From assembly GCF_013394655.1 (NCBI RefSeq), contig NZ_CP053351.1:248001-312000 (forward strand): 64,000 bases of DNA. Direction: 5' to 3'. A program made the position numbers and the translations under genes. The notes under the pieces were generated by a model. The model ran no database searches. It was not told where the DNA came from and worked only from the letters and a program-made list of their open reading frames with translations. This document shows positions 15,348 to 24,704 of this stretch, in pieces; within the stretch, counting starts at the first letter, position 1; each line of letters begins with the position of its first letter. The stretch is from Winogradskyella schleiferi. Its GTDB lineage: Bacteria; Bacteroidota; Bacteroidia; Flavobacteriales; Flavobacteriaceae.

Positions 15348-18300
15348 ATGAAGCATATATGTATTTTAATAGTTACACTATCTAGTATTATTTCAATGTC
15401 TGCGCAAAATTCATGGGAGGATTATACTAAGATGGCTGATTCATTAGCATTACTCTCTCAATTTAGGCAGGTTTTAGATTGTAGAGACAAGGCTGTTGAA
15501 ATTGCAAGTGTTACAACAAAAGACACTATCCCATATTTAGAGTTATTAAGAAATATTTCTCAAAACGAATCCATAATTGAAGACAAAGATTTAAAGGAGG
15601 AGGCTTATAATAATTTGAAAAGTCAAATTGAGGAATTAAAGAAATTTAGTACAAATCCAGATCGGTTATACAGAATATATAATCGATTATATAAAGCTTC
15701 AAGTCAAACTAATAATATTGACGACAGTGATTACTTTATAACTCAATCTTTAGAAAATCACTACAAGAGTTCTGCAATTGATTCGTTGATGCTATTGGAA
15801 ACATTACAAAACGCGGGTGCAACATATAAGCAGATCGGTAAGTTAAATGAATCCGTAGCAATGTTTCAGAAAGCTGAAATTTATTGTCAAGATTTAAAAA
15901 TCGAAGATGCCAGTATGCTTGGATTTAATTATATGAGTTTGTCTGAACTTCATAGGTACAGATATCTCGATAATCCTAAAAAATTTATTGAATATTTAAA
16001 AAAAGCACAAGATGTTTATGAAAACGCTCATGCCGTAGATGATATGATACGTGTGTATCTGGGGCTTTCTGATTTTAAAAGTTCAGAAGGTAATTTTGAG
16101 CAGTCTATAAATTATTTAAAAAAAGCATTTCGAGCTTATAAAGAAGATGTTGAAGAATATAAAAAAGGAGGTTTAGATAAAAGCAATATTAATCTAGAGA
16201 TGAAACTTCATAACTATTTTATTGAGAAATACAGAATGGTGGGTAATGAAAAATCAATGCTATACCACCTTAATGAAATGTTAAAGCAAGCGACACCAAA
16301 AGTTTTAAATGATAACATCAAAGATTTAATTAGTCTAAGTCATCTTTATCTAGTTGAATACTATGAAAATGATAATATTGAACAAGCCCTTATTTACTTA
16401 AATCAAGGAAGTAAATTTTTCCCAACGGAGGATTTGTATTTCATTCGAGAAGAATACGATATGCATTATGTTAATATATTCATGAAAAAAAACGAATATG
16501 ATAAAGCGCTGACTATTTTAAAGACCTTGAGTGAAACAAAAGGATTACCACTGTTTATAGCAAAGACAACACTTGAAAAACGGATTGTCTTGAACATAAA
16601 ATCCGAAAAGTATGATGATGCTTTTTTAGGGATAAATACGTTCTTAATACGCTATTATGATACTAACGAAGCTACAGATATTAGAACATTGGCTTATAAA
16701 GATTTCAATCCAGGAACAGTTTTGAGTGATACACAGCGTTTTTTGAATATCGCTAAAGAACTTAAAGCAACACCAAATGACCAAGTAACCGAAAATTTAT
16801 ATTGGTTGGCATTAAAACAGTTTCAAGCCAATCTAAAACAAGAGATTTTAAGTGATAGAGTTAACTTACTTTACGCTGATGTTTGCTACTATTTCTATAC
16901 AAAAGCATCAAACAAGGCATTGAGTCCATCAAAATTAAATCAATTTATAACATTTACTGAAACGATTGAGTCTAAACATCTTTTAAATACCTTCATCAAT
17001 AATAGAATAGATTCTCATGCCATTGAAATAGATACCTTAATCAACCAAGAGCAAAGAATAAGAGCCAACATTACTTATCTAAAAAAGCAAAATATTGAAA
17101 AGCCAATAGATAGTATTAATCAACTCATTTTTGAAGATAATTTAAAACTAGAAAAGATTAATGAGCAGCTTAAGAAAAACTCAAATAGAATGGCTGGCTT
17201 GGTGAACACCGAAAATATTCTAGAACAGATTAAAGACAATTACATTATTAAGTATAAGCAGGTCAACAATAGTCTATTTAGAATTGAATTTAACACTACA
17301 AAAGACATTACTGTCAATGAAATTAAAGATTATGACATTTTAAAAGATAAAATAAAAGAAACCGTTGCGCTTTTAAAAAAACCAGATTCTTCACCTGAAA
17401 CTATAATTAAAAACACGGATATTTTATTTAACAAACTTTTGAGCGATACGATTATTCTCAATTTCTCTGATACGGTCTATTTAATTTTAGATGATGTTTT
17501 ACACTATTTACCCTTTGAATTGTTGACTCATAATAAGTACTATCTTGTTGAAAATACAACGATAAGTTATGCATCAGCTTTAAGCTTAATAAATAATAAC
17601 AGTATTGTACAAACATCAGATGGCAAAAAAAATATCGCTTTATTTGCTCCTTCGTATAAGTCATTTGCACCAACAAATGCGCAGTTAGCTGTGCGTGGCA
17701 CACCGTATTATTTAGAAGGAACATTAAATGAGGTTAAAGCTATTTCTAAACTTTTTGCAAATAGCGATTTGTATATCAATGATAAAGCATCAAAAGAATC
17801 TTTTAAAAATCTATCGAAAGACTATTCTATTTTGCATTTATCCATGCATTCCTTTATAAACGACCAAGAAGCTGAACTGAGTAGTTTAGTTTTTTCAGAT
17901 AATGACAAGGACTATGAGCTTTACATTTCAGAGTTATATGGTTTAAATTTAAATGCTGATATGGCGGTTTTAAGTGCTTGTAATACAGGTGTTGGAGAAT
18001 TTAAAACAGGAAAAGGCATAGTGTCTATGAACACTGCTTTTACAGCAGCTGGAGTGCCTTCTGTTTTGTCAAGTTTATGGAGTGCACCAGATGAGGCTAC
18101 AGAGAAAATAATGACCTCATTTTATAAGCATCTTAAAAAAGGAGAAACAAAAAGCGAAGCTTTAAAAAATGCAAAACTAGATTATTTAAAAATTACTGAT
18201 GATCCTAACCTAAAACATCCTTATTATTGGGCAGGTTTTGTACTAACTGGAGATACATCGGCTATAGTCTCTCCTACTAATTATTGGCTTTATGGGATTA

Positions 18301-18368
18301 TTGTAACTTTTGTATTAATTTTAATTGTTACTATAATTGCAAAAAGGCGATTAAAACTGAAGTCATAA
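15348..18368 (+). CDS. Membrane-anchored periplasmic TPR-CHAT protease
   Basis: A 1006-residue protein. N-terminal signal peptide (about 1-20, ending SMSAQ), TPR-like helical repeats (about 60-470), a helical or coiled linker (about 530-640), a caspase-like CHAT domain (about 690-965) and a C-terminal membrane helix (about 976-996) followed by a basic tail AKRRLKLKS. This predicts an inner-membrane anchor with TPR and protease domains in the periplasm. Catalytic dyad: His834 in LHLSMHSFIN and Cys878 in VLSACNTGVGEFKTGKG, the usual CHAT spacing; LSSLWSAPDEAT follows as in other family members. CHAT proteases are known to act on dedicated partners, such as Csx30 in type III-E CRISPR or gasdermins. 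Here the facing operon encodes an ECF sigma factor and a TPR membrane protein, possible partners (inference). No signs of truncation. Confidence 0.88.
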   Translation: MKHICILIVTLSSIISMSAQNSWEDYTKMADSLALLSQFRQVLDCRDKAVEIASVTTKDTIPYLELLRNISQNESIIEDKDLKEEAYNNLKSQIEELKKFSTNPDRLYRIYNRLYKASSQTNNIDDSDYFITQSLENHYKSSAIDSLMLLETLQNAGATYKQIGKLNESVAMFQKAEIYCQDLKIEDASMLGFNYMSLSELHRYRYLDNPKKFIEYLKKAQDVYENAHAVDDMIRVYLGLSDFKSSEGNFEQSINYLKKAFRAYKEDVEEYKKGGLDKSNINLEMKLHNYFIEKYRMVGNEKSMLYHLNEMLKQATPKVLNDNIKDLISLSHLYLVEYYENDNIEQALIYLNQGSKFFPTEDLYFIREEYDMHYVNIFMKKNEYDKALTILKTLSETKGLPLFIAKTTLEKRIVLNIKSEKYDDAFLGINTFLIRYYDTNEATDIRTLAYKDFNPGTVLSDTQRFLNIAKELKATPNDQVTENLYWLALKQFQANLKQEILSDRVNLLYADVCYYFYTKASNKALSPSKLNQFITFTETIESKHLLNTFINNRIDSHAIEIDTLINQEQRIRANITYLKKQNIEKPIDSINQLIFEDNLKLEKINEQLKKNSNRMAGLVNTENILEQIKDNYIIKYKQVNNSLFRIEFNTTKDITVNEIKDYDILKDKIKETVALLKKPDSSPETIIKNTDILFNKLLSDTIILNFSDTVYLILDDVLHYLPFELLTHNKYYLVENTTISYASALSLINNNSIVQTSDGKKNIALFAPSYKSFAPTNAQLAVRGTPYYLEGTLNEVKAISKLFANSDLYINDKASKESFKNLSKDYSILHLSMHSFINDQEAELSSLVFSDNDKDYELYISELYGLNLNADMAVLSACNTGVGEFKTGKGIVSMNTAFTAAGVPSVLSSLWSAPDEATEKIMTSFYKHLKKGETKSEALKNAKLDYLKITDDPNLKHPYYWAGFVLTGDTSAIVSPTNYWLYGIIVTFVLILIVTIIAKRRLKLKS

Positions 18369-18400
18369 TCGCCATAACTGAAATTTTATAAGTTTGAGTT

Positions 18401-20023
18401 TTACTGTTTTAAAAACTTTAAAGTACTGTGTTTTCCATCATTCAGTTTTATAGATACCAAATAAGTGCCAGCAGATAGGTCTTGTACGGAAATAGCTTGA
18501 AAATTAGAAGTAATGGTTTTAACTTTTCTGCCCTCAAGAGAGAAAATGGCTATTTCGTTAATTGTATTATTTAAATCTTTAATGGAGATACTATCTGAAC
18601 TTGGATTTGGGTATAATAAAAAGTTGGTTAGAGATGATTCATTTTCTTCTATAGACAACAAGTTAGCATTTGTAATCCATAAGTCAATACCTTGATTTGA
18701 ATTGCTCGCACCACTACCATCTCCGTTGGCCTGAAAAATGAGCTTGCCGTTTGTATTGAAAAATTGGTCTGGTTGTCCTCGTCCACTTGAAGGGTTTATT
18801 GTTGTATTAAGAAGTGTCCCAGTTTCTGTGCCATTAGATGACCACAACTCTCCACTTAAAGCGGCTTCTATATTAGGATCATCATCATAAAAAGTAGCTT
18901 CAAAAAACAATAAATTTCCACCATTGCCTAATGAAGGTTCGCCGACCAAGCTGTCTTCTGGTCCTGGATTTATATCTCTAGTTAACAGCGTGCCTCCGGG
19001 TGTGCCATTTGTTCTCCAAAGCTCATAGCCGTTTGCGTCTGTATTTGCAGCAAAAAACAAGTAATTATTTGTTTTTTGAAATACATCAGCATAGTTTAGT
19101 CCACTGGTTAAAATTGTGCTTCCAGCAACTGTTCCATCGGTTTTCCAAAGGTCTACAAAATTGAATGAGGTGTCGTAAGCTGTAAAATAAAGTTCGTTAT
19201 TGTACTCATAAAATGGGTATTCAGAATTACTATCCATTCTAAGATTTAAAAATATTACAGTTCCTGCTTCGGTACCATCAGTTTCCCAGATATCATTTTC
19301 TAAACTAAAATAGGCTTTGCCATTAAAACTGGTTAGTCCATTTATAAAAGAATCCCCTGAAGTATTAATATCTTTTACTAACAGTGTACCAGCGCTTGTA
19401 CCATCTGTAACCCAAAGTTCTATGCCGTTGATGCCATCATTAGCTGTAAATACCACTTTGTCGTCACCAACTTTTGTGAAATAATTGGGTTGGCTAGATG
19501 AAGCGCCTGGTCTTATATCTTTTAGAAGTATTGGGCTGTTGGGTGTACCATCACTAATATATAACTCATAACCATTAGTTATCGTTCCATGTCTAAATAC
19601 AAAGTTGGTGTCTAAAATGGCAACGCTTCTGGTATCAAAACCAACGACTGGAGATTCTGCGTTTTCTTGAAGAAACGGAGTTTTGATAGCTCCATTTGTT
19701 TTATAAACTAGGGTTTCTCCTAGTTGAAAGGCATGGTAGTATAATTCATTATTGAAAACAAATATTGGACTAGCACTAGTAATATCATTAGAGTTTATAA
19801 AATCAGATGTGCCAATTTCAGTTCCATTTGTTTTCCAAATAGTGCTTTCGGTAAAGTTTTTAGTAGCACTGAAATATCTGTAACCATTAAATTCAATACC
19901 TGTGTCTATAGTTAAATTGGTTGCGCTTGTAGTATTAATTGTTAAAAAATAATCTGCAGTTTGTGCTTTTGTATTTTGCATACTTAGCACAGAGAAAGTA
20001 ATAATGATGTATAAATATTTCAT
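18401..20023 (-). CDS. ELWxxDGT-repeat protein with T9SS type A sorting domain
   Basis: A 540-residue secreted protein. Signal peptide at residues about 1-20 (ending NTKA-QT). The body is made of beta-propeller-like repeats with the signature E-L-W/Y-x-x-D/N-G-T (for example ELYISDGT, ELWVTDGT, DLWKTDGT, ELWRTNGT), at least seven copies, commonly found in cell-surface proteins of this phylum. The C-terminal 75 residues (LLYPNPSSDSI, then SLEGRKV and LSAGTYLVSI) are a T9SS type A sorting signal, so the protein crosses the outer membrane and is attached or released. Last gene of the sigma operon, ending 32 bases from the CHAT gene stop. Function beyond surface location is unknown. Confidence 0.88.
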   Translation of the reverse strand: MKYLYIIITFSVLSMQNTKAQTADYFLTINTTSATNLTIDTGIEFNGYRYFSATKNFTESTIWKTNGTEIGTSDFINSNDITSASPIFVFNNELYYHAFQLGETLVYKTNGAIKTPFLQENAESPVVGFDTRSVAILDTNFVFRHGTITNGYELYISDGTPNSPILLKDIRPGASSSQPNYFTKVGDDKVVFTANDGINGIELWVTDGTSAGTLLVKDINTSGDSFINGLTSFNGKAYFSLENDIWETDGTEAGTVIFLNLRMDSNSEYPFYEYNNELYFTAYDTSFNFVDLWKTDGTVAGSTILTSGLNYADVFQKTNNYLFFAANTDANGYELWRTNGTPGGTLLTRDINPGPEDSLVGEPSLGNGGNLLFFEATFYDDDPNIEAALSGELWSSNGTETGTLLNTTINPSSGRGQPDQFFNTNGKLIFQANGDGSGASNSNQGIDLWITNANLLSIEENESSLTNFLLYPNPSSDSISIKDLNNTINEIAIFSLEGRKVKTITSNFQAISVQDLSAGTYLVSIKLNDGKHSTLKFLKQ

Positions 20024-20043
20024 ATTTAATTAATTTTATTTGT

Positions 20044-20703
20044 TTAATGTAGGACCACCTCAAAAACACCTAATGGATCTGTTAAGTTAGGATTGCTATA
20101 CAAATTACCTGTGTACTTAGCAGTTGTGTCAATGGTTAAAGTGCCTGAAAATGATGCTTGTACCCCGTTTTCCGGATTGGTGAGGTTTGCAATTATGGTT
20201 GTATTATTTTTAGTCCATGTGCCATATGCCGTTGGTGGACTGCCAGAGTCTTCTAATTTAACTATTATTGTACCGTCTGAGAAAAATTCCATTTCTAAGT
20301 ACTCACTATTGCCATTAATAATAAAACCCGTGAAAACACCTTGAAGTGGATTACTCAAAGTGATATTCTTTACGGTTTGACCTGCACTATTTGTTATTAT
20401 AACCTGTAGATTGTGAATGCCAATCGGTAGCGTTTTGTCCCAGCTCAATATACCGTTGATGCTATCAATATTTAATCCTGCTAGTGGTGCTGATAGAGAA
20501 AATGTACCTTGGTCTCCATTCCAATCTATAGTAGGTGCGGTTGAGTTACCTGTTTGAAAAAATGTAGCATCAAAGTTAGTCGCAGTATAATTTACCGTAG
20601 GTATATCAACCGTTGAGGATTCATCATCTTTACTGCACGATGCGAAAATTAAAAAAGCTATAAATAAGCGTATTAATTTTGATTTAAATAAAATTGTTTT
20701 CAT
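20044..20703 (-). CDS. Putative lipoprotein with Ig-like fold, unknown function
   Basis: 219 residues. The N-terminus is a lipoprotein signal (LFIAFLIFASC-SKDDE), with the acidic residues after Cys that favour surface export in Bacteroidota. Residues about 35-120 look like a putative-Ig/cadherin-like module (SINGILSWDKTLPIGIHNLQ, then NSAGQTVKNI), and the C-terminal part is a beta-rich domain with a YGTWTKNNTTI segment recalling lipocalin-like turns. I do not recognise a named family. It sits 20 bases upstream of the T9SS protein gene and 37 bases downstream of another lipoprotein gene. Confidence 0.72.
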   Translation of the reverse strand: MKTILFKSKLIRLFIAFLIFASCSKDDESSTVDIPTVNYTATNFDATFFQTGNSTAPTIDWNGDQGTFSLSAPLAGLNIDSINGILSWDKTLPIGIHNLQVIITNSAGQTVKNITLSNPLQGVFTGFIINGNSEYLEMEFFSDGTIIVKLEDSGSPPTAYGTWTKNNTTIIANLTNPENGVQASFSGTLTIDTTAKYTGNLYSNPNLTDPLGVFEVVLH

Positions 20704-20740
20704 TGTTGGTTGTATTGATTAATAAAAAAAAGAGTTGGCT

Positions 20741-21673
20741 TCAATCTGTAGTATATTCCCAAAGGATCTCAGCTGAATAAGAAAAAAAACCGCCAGATAT
20801 ATTGACTTCTGAAGAGCTAGGGTAATCATCTATTAAATTGTAAGAATAATTTTCACTCAACGCTTCGTTAAACGGCGAAGAAACAATGGTGCTTAAAATA
20901 TTGTTTTGAGGTACGTAATTGATTTTAAAACCTTCGTAGTGTCCAAAGGCAGTATTAGACAAAAACGATGGTGCTAGTTCTTTTAGAGTAATCATGGAAA
21001 TAGAATTATTTAAATCCAGATTGTTATAAATTGGTACTAAGGGATTTCTTGAAGAATCATAGGTGATTTCTACTTCTTCAATTAATTCTAAAGGTGTGTT
21101 ACTTTGTTCAGAAACAAAAATTTCATAATTGGTTAACTGTTCATCATTGTTGTATTCTAATACATATTTGTCTATTCTATAATTATTAGTTTCAGTTTCT
21201 AATATTTCAGTGATTTGATTATTATCATTATATGATAAGTCTCTAGTAATATGTAATTCTTCTGTGCTACCTATTGAGTTAGGTGCAACAATCTCTTGCC
21301 TTATTAATAGATTTTGACTATTGTAATGAAGTGTGCAAATACCATAATCTAAATTGGTTATCGTTTTTAAACGATTCTCGGTATCAAAAGTGTAGGTGTT
21401 ATTTGCAAACTTGAAAAGTTTGTCACCTTGATAAATAACAGAGAGTACATTACCATAAGGATCTAATATGGCTTGAGGCTTTCCATTGTTTAAATAATAT
21501 ATTTCACTTGTTTCTGAGGTGTTTATAAATCCACTGGTGATACTAGTGAATTTTTTAAGTTTAACTTTGGATTCAGATTCTTCTAATTTACCGTCATCAT
21601 CGCTACTACAATTAAAAGCTACTAGAATAATTAAAAGGTATAAAATAGTTTTCTTTAAAATAAATTGTTCCAT
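20741..21673 (-). CDS. Putative lipoprotein of unknown function
   Basis: 310 residues with a lipoprotein signal (LLIILVAFNC-SSDDD). The mature part resembles the YD/RHS-like strand repeats seen in many Bacteroidota lipoproteins: YLNNGKPQAIL, a following D-P-Y-G-N, then ENRLKTITNLDYG, HYNSQNLLIRQE and NNDEQLTNYEIF, which read as successive beta-hairpins with aromatic residues. No enzyme motif is seen. Third gene of the sigma operon, 51 bases after the TPR membrane protein. Confidence 0.7.
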   Translation of the reverse strand: MEQFILKKTILYLLIILVAFNCSSDDDGKLEESESKVKLKKFTSITSGFINTSETSEIYYLNNGKPQAILDPYGNVLSVIYQGDKLFKFANNTYTFDTENRLKTITNLDYGICTLHYNSQNLLIRQEIVAPNSIGSTEELHITRDLSYNDNNQITEILETETNNYRIDKYVLEYNNDEQLTNYEIFVSEQSNTPLELIEEVEITYDSSRNPLVPIYNNLDLNNSISMITLKELAPSFLSNTAFGHYEGFKINYVPQNNILSTIVSSPFNEALSENYSYNLIDDYPSSSEVNISGGFFSYSAEILWEYTTD

Positions 21674-21724
21674 AATAGAATTTGTTTTCCTATTAATGTC
21701 AACTTTATAAAAAGGTAAACCTGT

Positions 21725-22441
21725 TTATTTTATTTTTTTAAGAATGGCATCTGCAGCCTTGTATTTATAGGACTTTTTGGCTGTAATAGTCTGTAGTATA
21801 ACTTTAGCGTCTATGATATTGTCGCTTTTTAAATACGCTAAAGCCAAATACCAATTGCGATGAGTTGCTAATTTATCCTCGAAGCCTTTATGTTGTTCAA
21901 ATAAATTAATAGCTATTTGTGTATTACCTAATTGTAGTTCGCAGATGGCCTCATAAAATAGATAATAAGATGTGTTCGTTGTATTAAATAAGGTATGAAA
22001 CTTCTCTGATGCTACTTTATAATTATGTGCATCGTAATAAGCAAAAGCTTCTGTTTTGGTATTAGTGTGTTCATCACCACGAGAGGCTGGTGCTATAACA
22101 TTAGTATAAGGTTGAAAATATTCAGCAAATAATTGCTCATTTGAAACAGTCTCTGTTGGTTGAAGTAGACTAAAGATGCCCAGGGCTATAATTAATGAGG
22201 CTGCAATGACTATTGTATAATAATTAAAACGTTTTTTGGGAGCTTCTAGTTGTTGAAGCTTTCGTTTTAGATCATCTTTTTTTATTGAAATAATAGCTGT
22301 TTTTGTTTGTTTTTCAAATTCAACCTGTGCTCTGAATTCAGCATCTGTTGACATTAATTTATCAAACAAGGTTTTTTGATTGGCATTGAGTTTACCACCA
22401 AAATAAAGTGCTATTAATTCTTCGTTTTTCATATTATGCAT
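21725..22441 (-). CDS. Single-pass TPR membrane protein, putative anti-sigma factor
   Basis: 238 residues: a charged cytoplasmic N-terminus (1-72, DEELIALYF-like LNANQ segment), one membrane helix (about 74-93, TIVIAASLIIALGIFSLL), then a periplasmic TPR-like part (about 120-238, AFAYYDAHNYKVASEKFHTL and similar). The topology and its position immediately after an ECF sigma gene, overlapping it by eight bases (ATGCATAA), are those of an anti-sigma factor. It lacks a zinc-binding HxxxCxxC and is not FecR-like. An ATG three codons later (22432) is also possible. The periplasmic TPRs could bind another periplasmic protein; the CHAT protease across the locus is one candidate (inference). Confidence 0.75.
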   Translation of the reverse strand: MHNMKNEELIALYFGGKLNANQKTLFDKLMSTDAEFRAQVEFEKQTKTAIISIKKDDLKRKLQQLEAPKKRFNYYTIVIAASLIIALGIFSLLQPTETVSNEQLFAEYFQPYTNVIAPASRGDEHTNTKTEAFAYYDAHNYKVASEKFHTLFNTTNTSYYLFYEAICELQLGNTQIAINLFEQHKGFEDKLATHRNWYLALAYLKSDNIIDAKVILQTITAKKSYKYKAADAILKKIK

Positions 22442-22973
22442 TTACGAGTTGTTTTAGTTTTTTTAAACATCTCGATTTTAGGCTTTTTACAACATCTGTT
22501 TTATCATAGTTCTCAATCTCTTTAATGTCTGTTAAGGTATTTCCTTTAAAATAAAAAAGTTCTAAAATGCGCTGGCATTGTTTGCCTAGTTTTTTAAAAT
22601 TTGCTTTTACGAGCTGTTCTCGCTCAGATAATACTTCATTTTCTAAAGTTAAATCCTCAAGAGTAATCTCTTCATTAATGGGTGCATCAATAATATTTAA
22701 TTTAGAATGTGCTCTGAGGTGCTCATAAATTTTAAACTTGCCAATACTAAATAAGTAAGTTTTTATACTACTTGTAAATGCTGTTATTTTTCCATTCAAT
22801 AAATTTTCATAAAGACTTAAAAAACTGTCTTGGTAAATATCTACGATTTCATTGTCCTTTAATGAGAACTTTCTACCAAAAGCTATAAAATCATCTTTAT
22901 AGTTTTTATAAAGAAGTTCAAAGGCATTATCCTTATCCTTTAAAAGATCTTCTAGTGTAGGTTCTTTATTCAT
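22434..22973 (-). CDS. ECF-type RNA polymerase sigma factor
   Basis: 179 residues with sigma region 2 (YKDDFIAFGRKF, EIVDIYQDSFLSLYENLL) and region 4 (LGKQCQRILELFYFKGNTL, then DVVKSLKSRCLKKLKQL, a helix-turn-helix). No region 1 or 3. It heads a five-gene minus-strand unit: sigma, TM-TPR protein, two lipoproteins, T9SS protein. Such operons usually control envelope functions and themselves. The subgroup cannot be named from sequence by eye. Confidence 0.88.
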   Translation of the reverse strand: MNKEPTLEDLLKDKDNAFELLYKNYKDDFIAFGRKFSLKDNEIVDIYQDSFLSLYENLLNGKITAFTSSIKTYLFSIGKFKIYEHLRAHSKLNIIDAPINEEITLEDLTLENEVLSEREQLVKANFKKLGKQCQRILELFYFKGNTLTDIKEIENYDKTDVVKSLKSRCLKKLKQLVNA

Positions 22974-23001
22974 TAATGCATTAGAGACTAAAAAGTAAAC
23001 T

Positions 23002-23009
23002 CAAAGTTA
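23002..23009 (-). promoter_or_regulatory. -7 element upstream of the sigma factor gene
   Basis: On the minus strand TAACTTTG (TAnnTTTG) lies 28 bases before the sigma gene ATG. It matches the housekeeping consensus, so basal expression may be independent of the ECF sigma. No -33 TTG at proper distance was found. Confidence 0.4.
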
Positions 23010-23120
23010 GAAAAAACAATTGTAATGAAAATATTTTTAAATAATTGTGCTTTATGATGTTTACCTTTTTAATTACATGTCATAAATGGAAGAACTATTA
23101 ATTTAAAACCTATTTTAAAA

Positions 23121-23591
23121 ATGAAAGTATTACAAACAATTTTATTTATGGCATTTGCGTTCTTAGCAACATCATGCGGTGGAGATGACGATTCTCCTTC
23201 GGAACCTTCTAATAATAATTTGTTTTCTGTGAAAATCAATGGAACAGATTATAATCCGCAGTTTGTTAACGGATTAATTACAGTAATAGGCTCTACTATT
23301 ACAATAAGTGGTAGCGAGTCTAATGGTGATAATGTGGTTATTAATTTTCCTATCAGTGCAGAAGCGGGAGATACGTTTACCATTGCAGACACACAGTTTG
23401 TGGCTAGCTACGACGCTAGTAATGGTGATAGTGCTCTGTCGAGTAGTGGCAGCATTACAATTACAGCTCATAATACAGAGACTCAAAAAGTATCTGGTAC
23501 TTTTAACTTTGTTGGAGATCCAATACTTACAGGAGGTACGACTTATACTTTTACTGATGGGACTTTTGAAGTGACTTACAGTTTAAATTAA
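23121..23591 (+). CDS. Small putative lipoprotein
   Basis: 156 residues with a lipoprotein signal (FMAFAFLATSC-GGDDD). The mature domain is Thr/Ser/Gly-rich and all-beta: NLFSVKINGTDYNP, ITISGSESNGDN, FTIADTQF, VSGTFNFVGD and a C-terminal FTDGTFEVTYSL. The pattern resembles the DUF6252-like lipoproteins of flavobacteria that start with an F-x-x-x-I-N-G-x-x-Y/W motif (assignment tentative; the 49184 gene shares it). It is divergent from the sigma factor gene, 147 bases away, so it might be a target, but there is no direct evidence. Confidence 0.72.
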   Translation: MKVLQTILFMAFAFLATSCGGDDDSPSEPSNNNLFSVKINGTDYNPQFVNGLITVIGSTITISGSESNGDNVVINFPISAEAGDTFTIADTQFVASYDASNGDSALSSSGSITITAHNTETQKVSGTFNFVGDPILTGGTTYTFTDGTFEVTYSLN

Positions 23592-23613
23592 GTAAAGCTG
23601 TTTTAAGCGTAAT

Positions 23614-23663
23614 GAGCCTAATTACCACTATTTTGAGTTAGTTGGTATTAGGCTCTATTTTTT
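23614..23663 (+). terminator. Rho-independent terminator after the small lipoprotein gene
   Basis: GAGCCTAATTACCA (23614-23627) pairs with TGGTATTAGGCTC (23643-23655), followed by a T-rich run. It overlaps the 3' end of the convergent small membrane protein gene by about 16 bases. Confidence 0.75.
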
Positions 23664-23854
23664 TTAGAAAGTTTTTCAATCTTCTTAGAAATCCTAAGAA
23701 TTTGTAAAAGTATAAGTGCACAAAGCGCAGCTACAATTGTAATGATTGCGGTTTGACTTTCGCCTTCAAGTAGGGCTTCAAAATTTAATTTAGTCGCATT
23801 AAAAATGATGAGTGCAATAGCGATTATGGATAAAATAAGCGTGAAGATCTTCAT
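23648..23854 (-). CDS. Small two-helix membrane protein
   Basis: 68 residues with two hydrophobic helices (about 2-19 and 37-55) separated by a short loop containing NFEALLEGESQTA, and a basic C-terminal tail (RISKKIEKLSKKNRA). It lies 12 bases downstream of marC and is probably cotranscribed. Unknown function. The coding potential is supported by the good membrane-protein pattern and operon position. Confidence 0.65.
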   Translation of the reverse strand: MKIFTLILSIIAIALIIFNATKLNFEALLEGESQTAIITIVAALCALILLQILRISKKIEKLSKKNRA

Positions 23855-23866
23855 ATTTCAAATTTT

Positions 23867-24448
23867 TTATGCCAATAATTCTTTAATATTATGAGCAAAT
23901 AGTTTTACGGCTATGGCTAACAAAATTACGCCAAAAACTTTTCTTATTATTTTTATTCCGTTTGCGCCAATAACATGTTCAATTTTTGCTGAGGTTTTTA
24001 ACACAATATAAATGACAATCACATTACAAATAACAGCAACAATAATATTTTCAATGGCGAATTCGGCACGTAAAGATAATAAAGTGGTTAAACTTCCTGG
24101 TCCTGCCATAAGTGGAAATGCCAACGGAAAAACCGAAGCCGTCAAAGCATCGTGTTCATCGTCCTTATAAAGCGTAACACCCAAAACCATTTCCAAGGCA
24201 ATAAAAAAGATAACAAAAGCACCAGCTACCGCAAATGAGTTGACATCAATGCCAATGAGATTTAATAAACTTTTTCCAACAAAAAGAAAGATAATCATAA
24301 TTATACCAGCTATAATAGACGCTTTTTCACTTTGTATATGCCCGACTTTTTTACGTAAATCCATAATTATCGGAATATTCCCGATAATATCAATGACGGC
24401 AAAGAGCACCATAAAGGCTGTAAATATTTCTTTAAAATTTAATTCCAT
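23867..24448 (-). CDS. MarC family integral membrane protein
   Basis: 193 residues, about six membrane helices. Family motifs: an N-terminal F-x-x-x-D-I-I-G-N-I-P-I stretch, a central PLAFPLMAGPGSLTTL (the MarC signature) and a C-terminal GVILLAIAVKLFAHNIKELL. The family (MarC/SNARE-like UPF0056) has no firmly established function; the old link to multiple antibiotic resistance was withdrawn for E. coli MarC. Confidence 0.87.
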   Translation of the reverse strand: MELNFKEIFTAFMVLFAVIDIIGNIPIIMDLRKKVGHIQSEKASIIAGIIMIIFLFVGKSLLNLIGIDVNSFAVAGAFVIFFIALEMVLGVTLYKDDEHDALTASVFPLAFPLMAGPGSLTTLLSLRAEFAIENIIVAVICNVIVIYIVLKTSAKIEHVIGANGIKIIRKVFGVILLAIAVKLFAHNIKELLA

Positions 24449-24692
24449 TTTTTAGTGTTTTTAAATTTAGGGTAATCTTTAAAAAATGATTATAAGTATT
24501 TAGTTATCATTTAGTTATAGGTTAAAAAATCAATAACCTCCTGAAATTTTTTGCAAAGGTGCGATATTATTAATGATTTACAATATTAAATTACTGATAA
24601 CTTTAATAGTTTAGTTTATTGACAATTTTTTGTTGTTAGCCTAAGCCATTAAGTACTTAAAAACTTTAACTGCACTTATAACTTTTTAGTTT

Positions 24693-24700
24693 TATTTTTG
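24693..24700 (+). promoter_or_regulatory. -7 element giving a near-leaderless transcript for the DUF3109-like gene
   Basis: TATTTTTG (TAnnTTTG) ends five bases before the ATG at 24705, so the transcript would start at or within a few bases of the start codon. Confidence 0.4.
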
Positions 24701-24704
24701 CATT

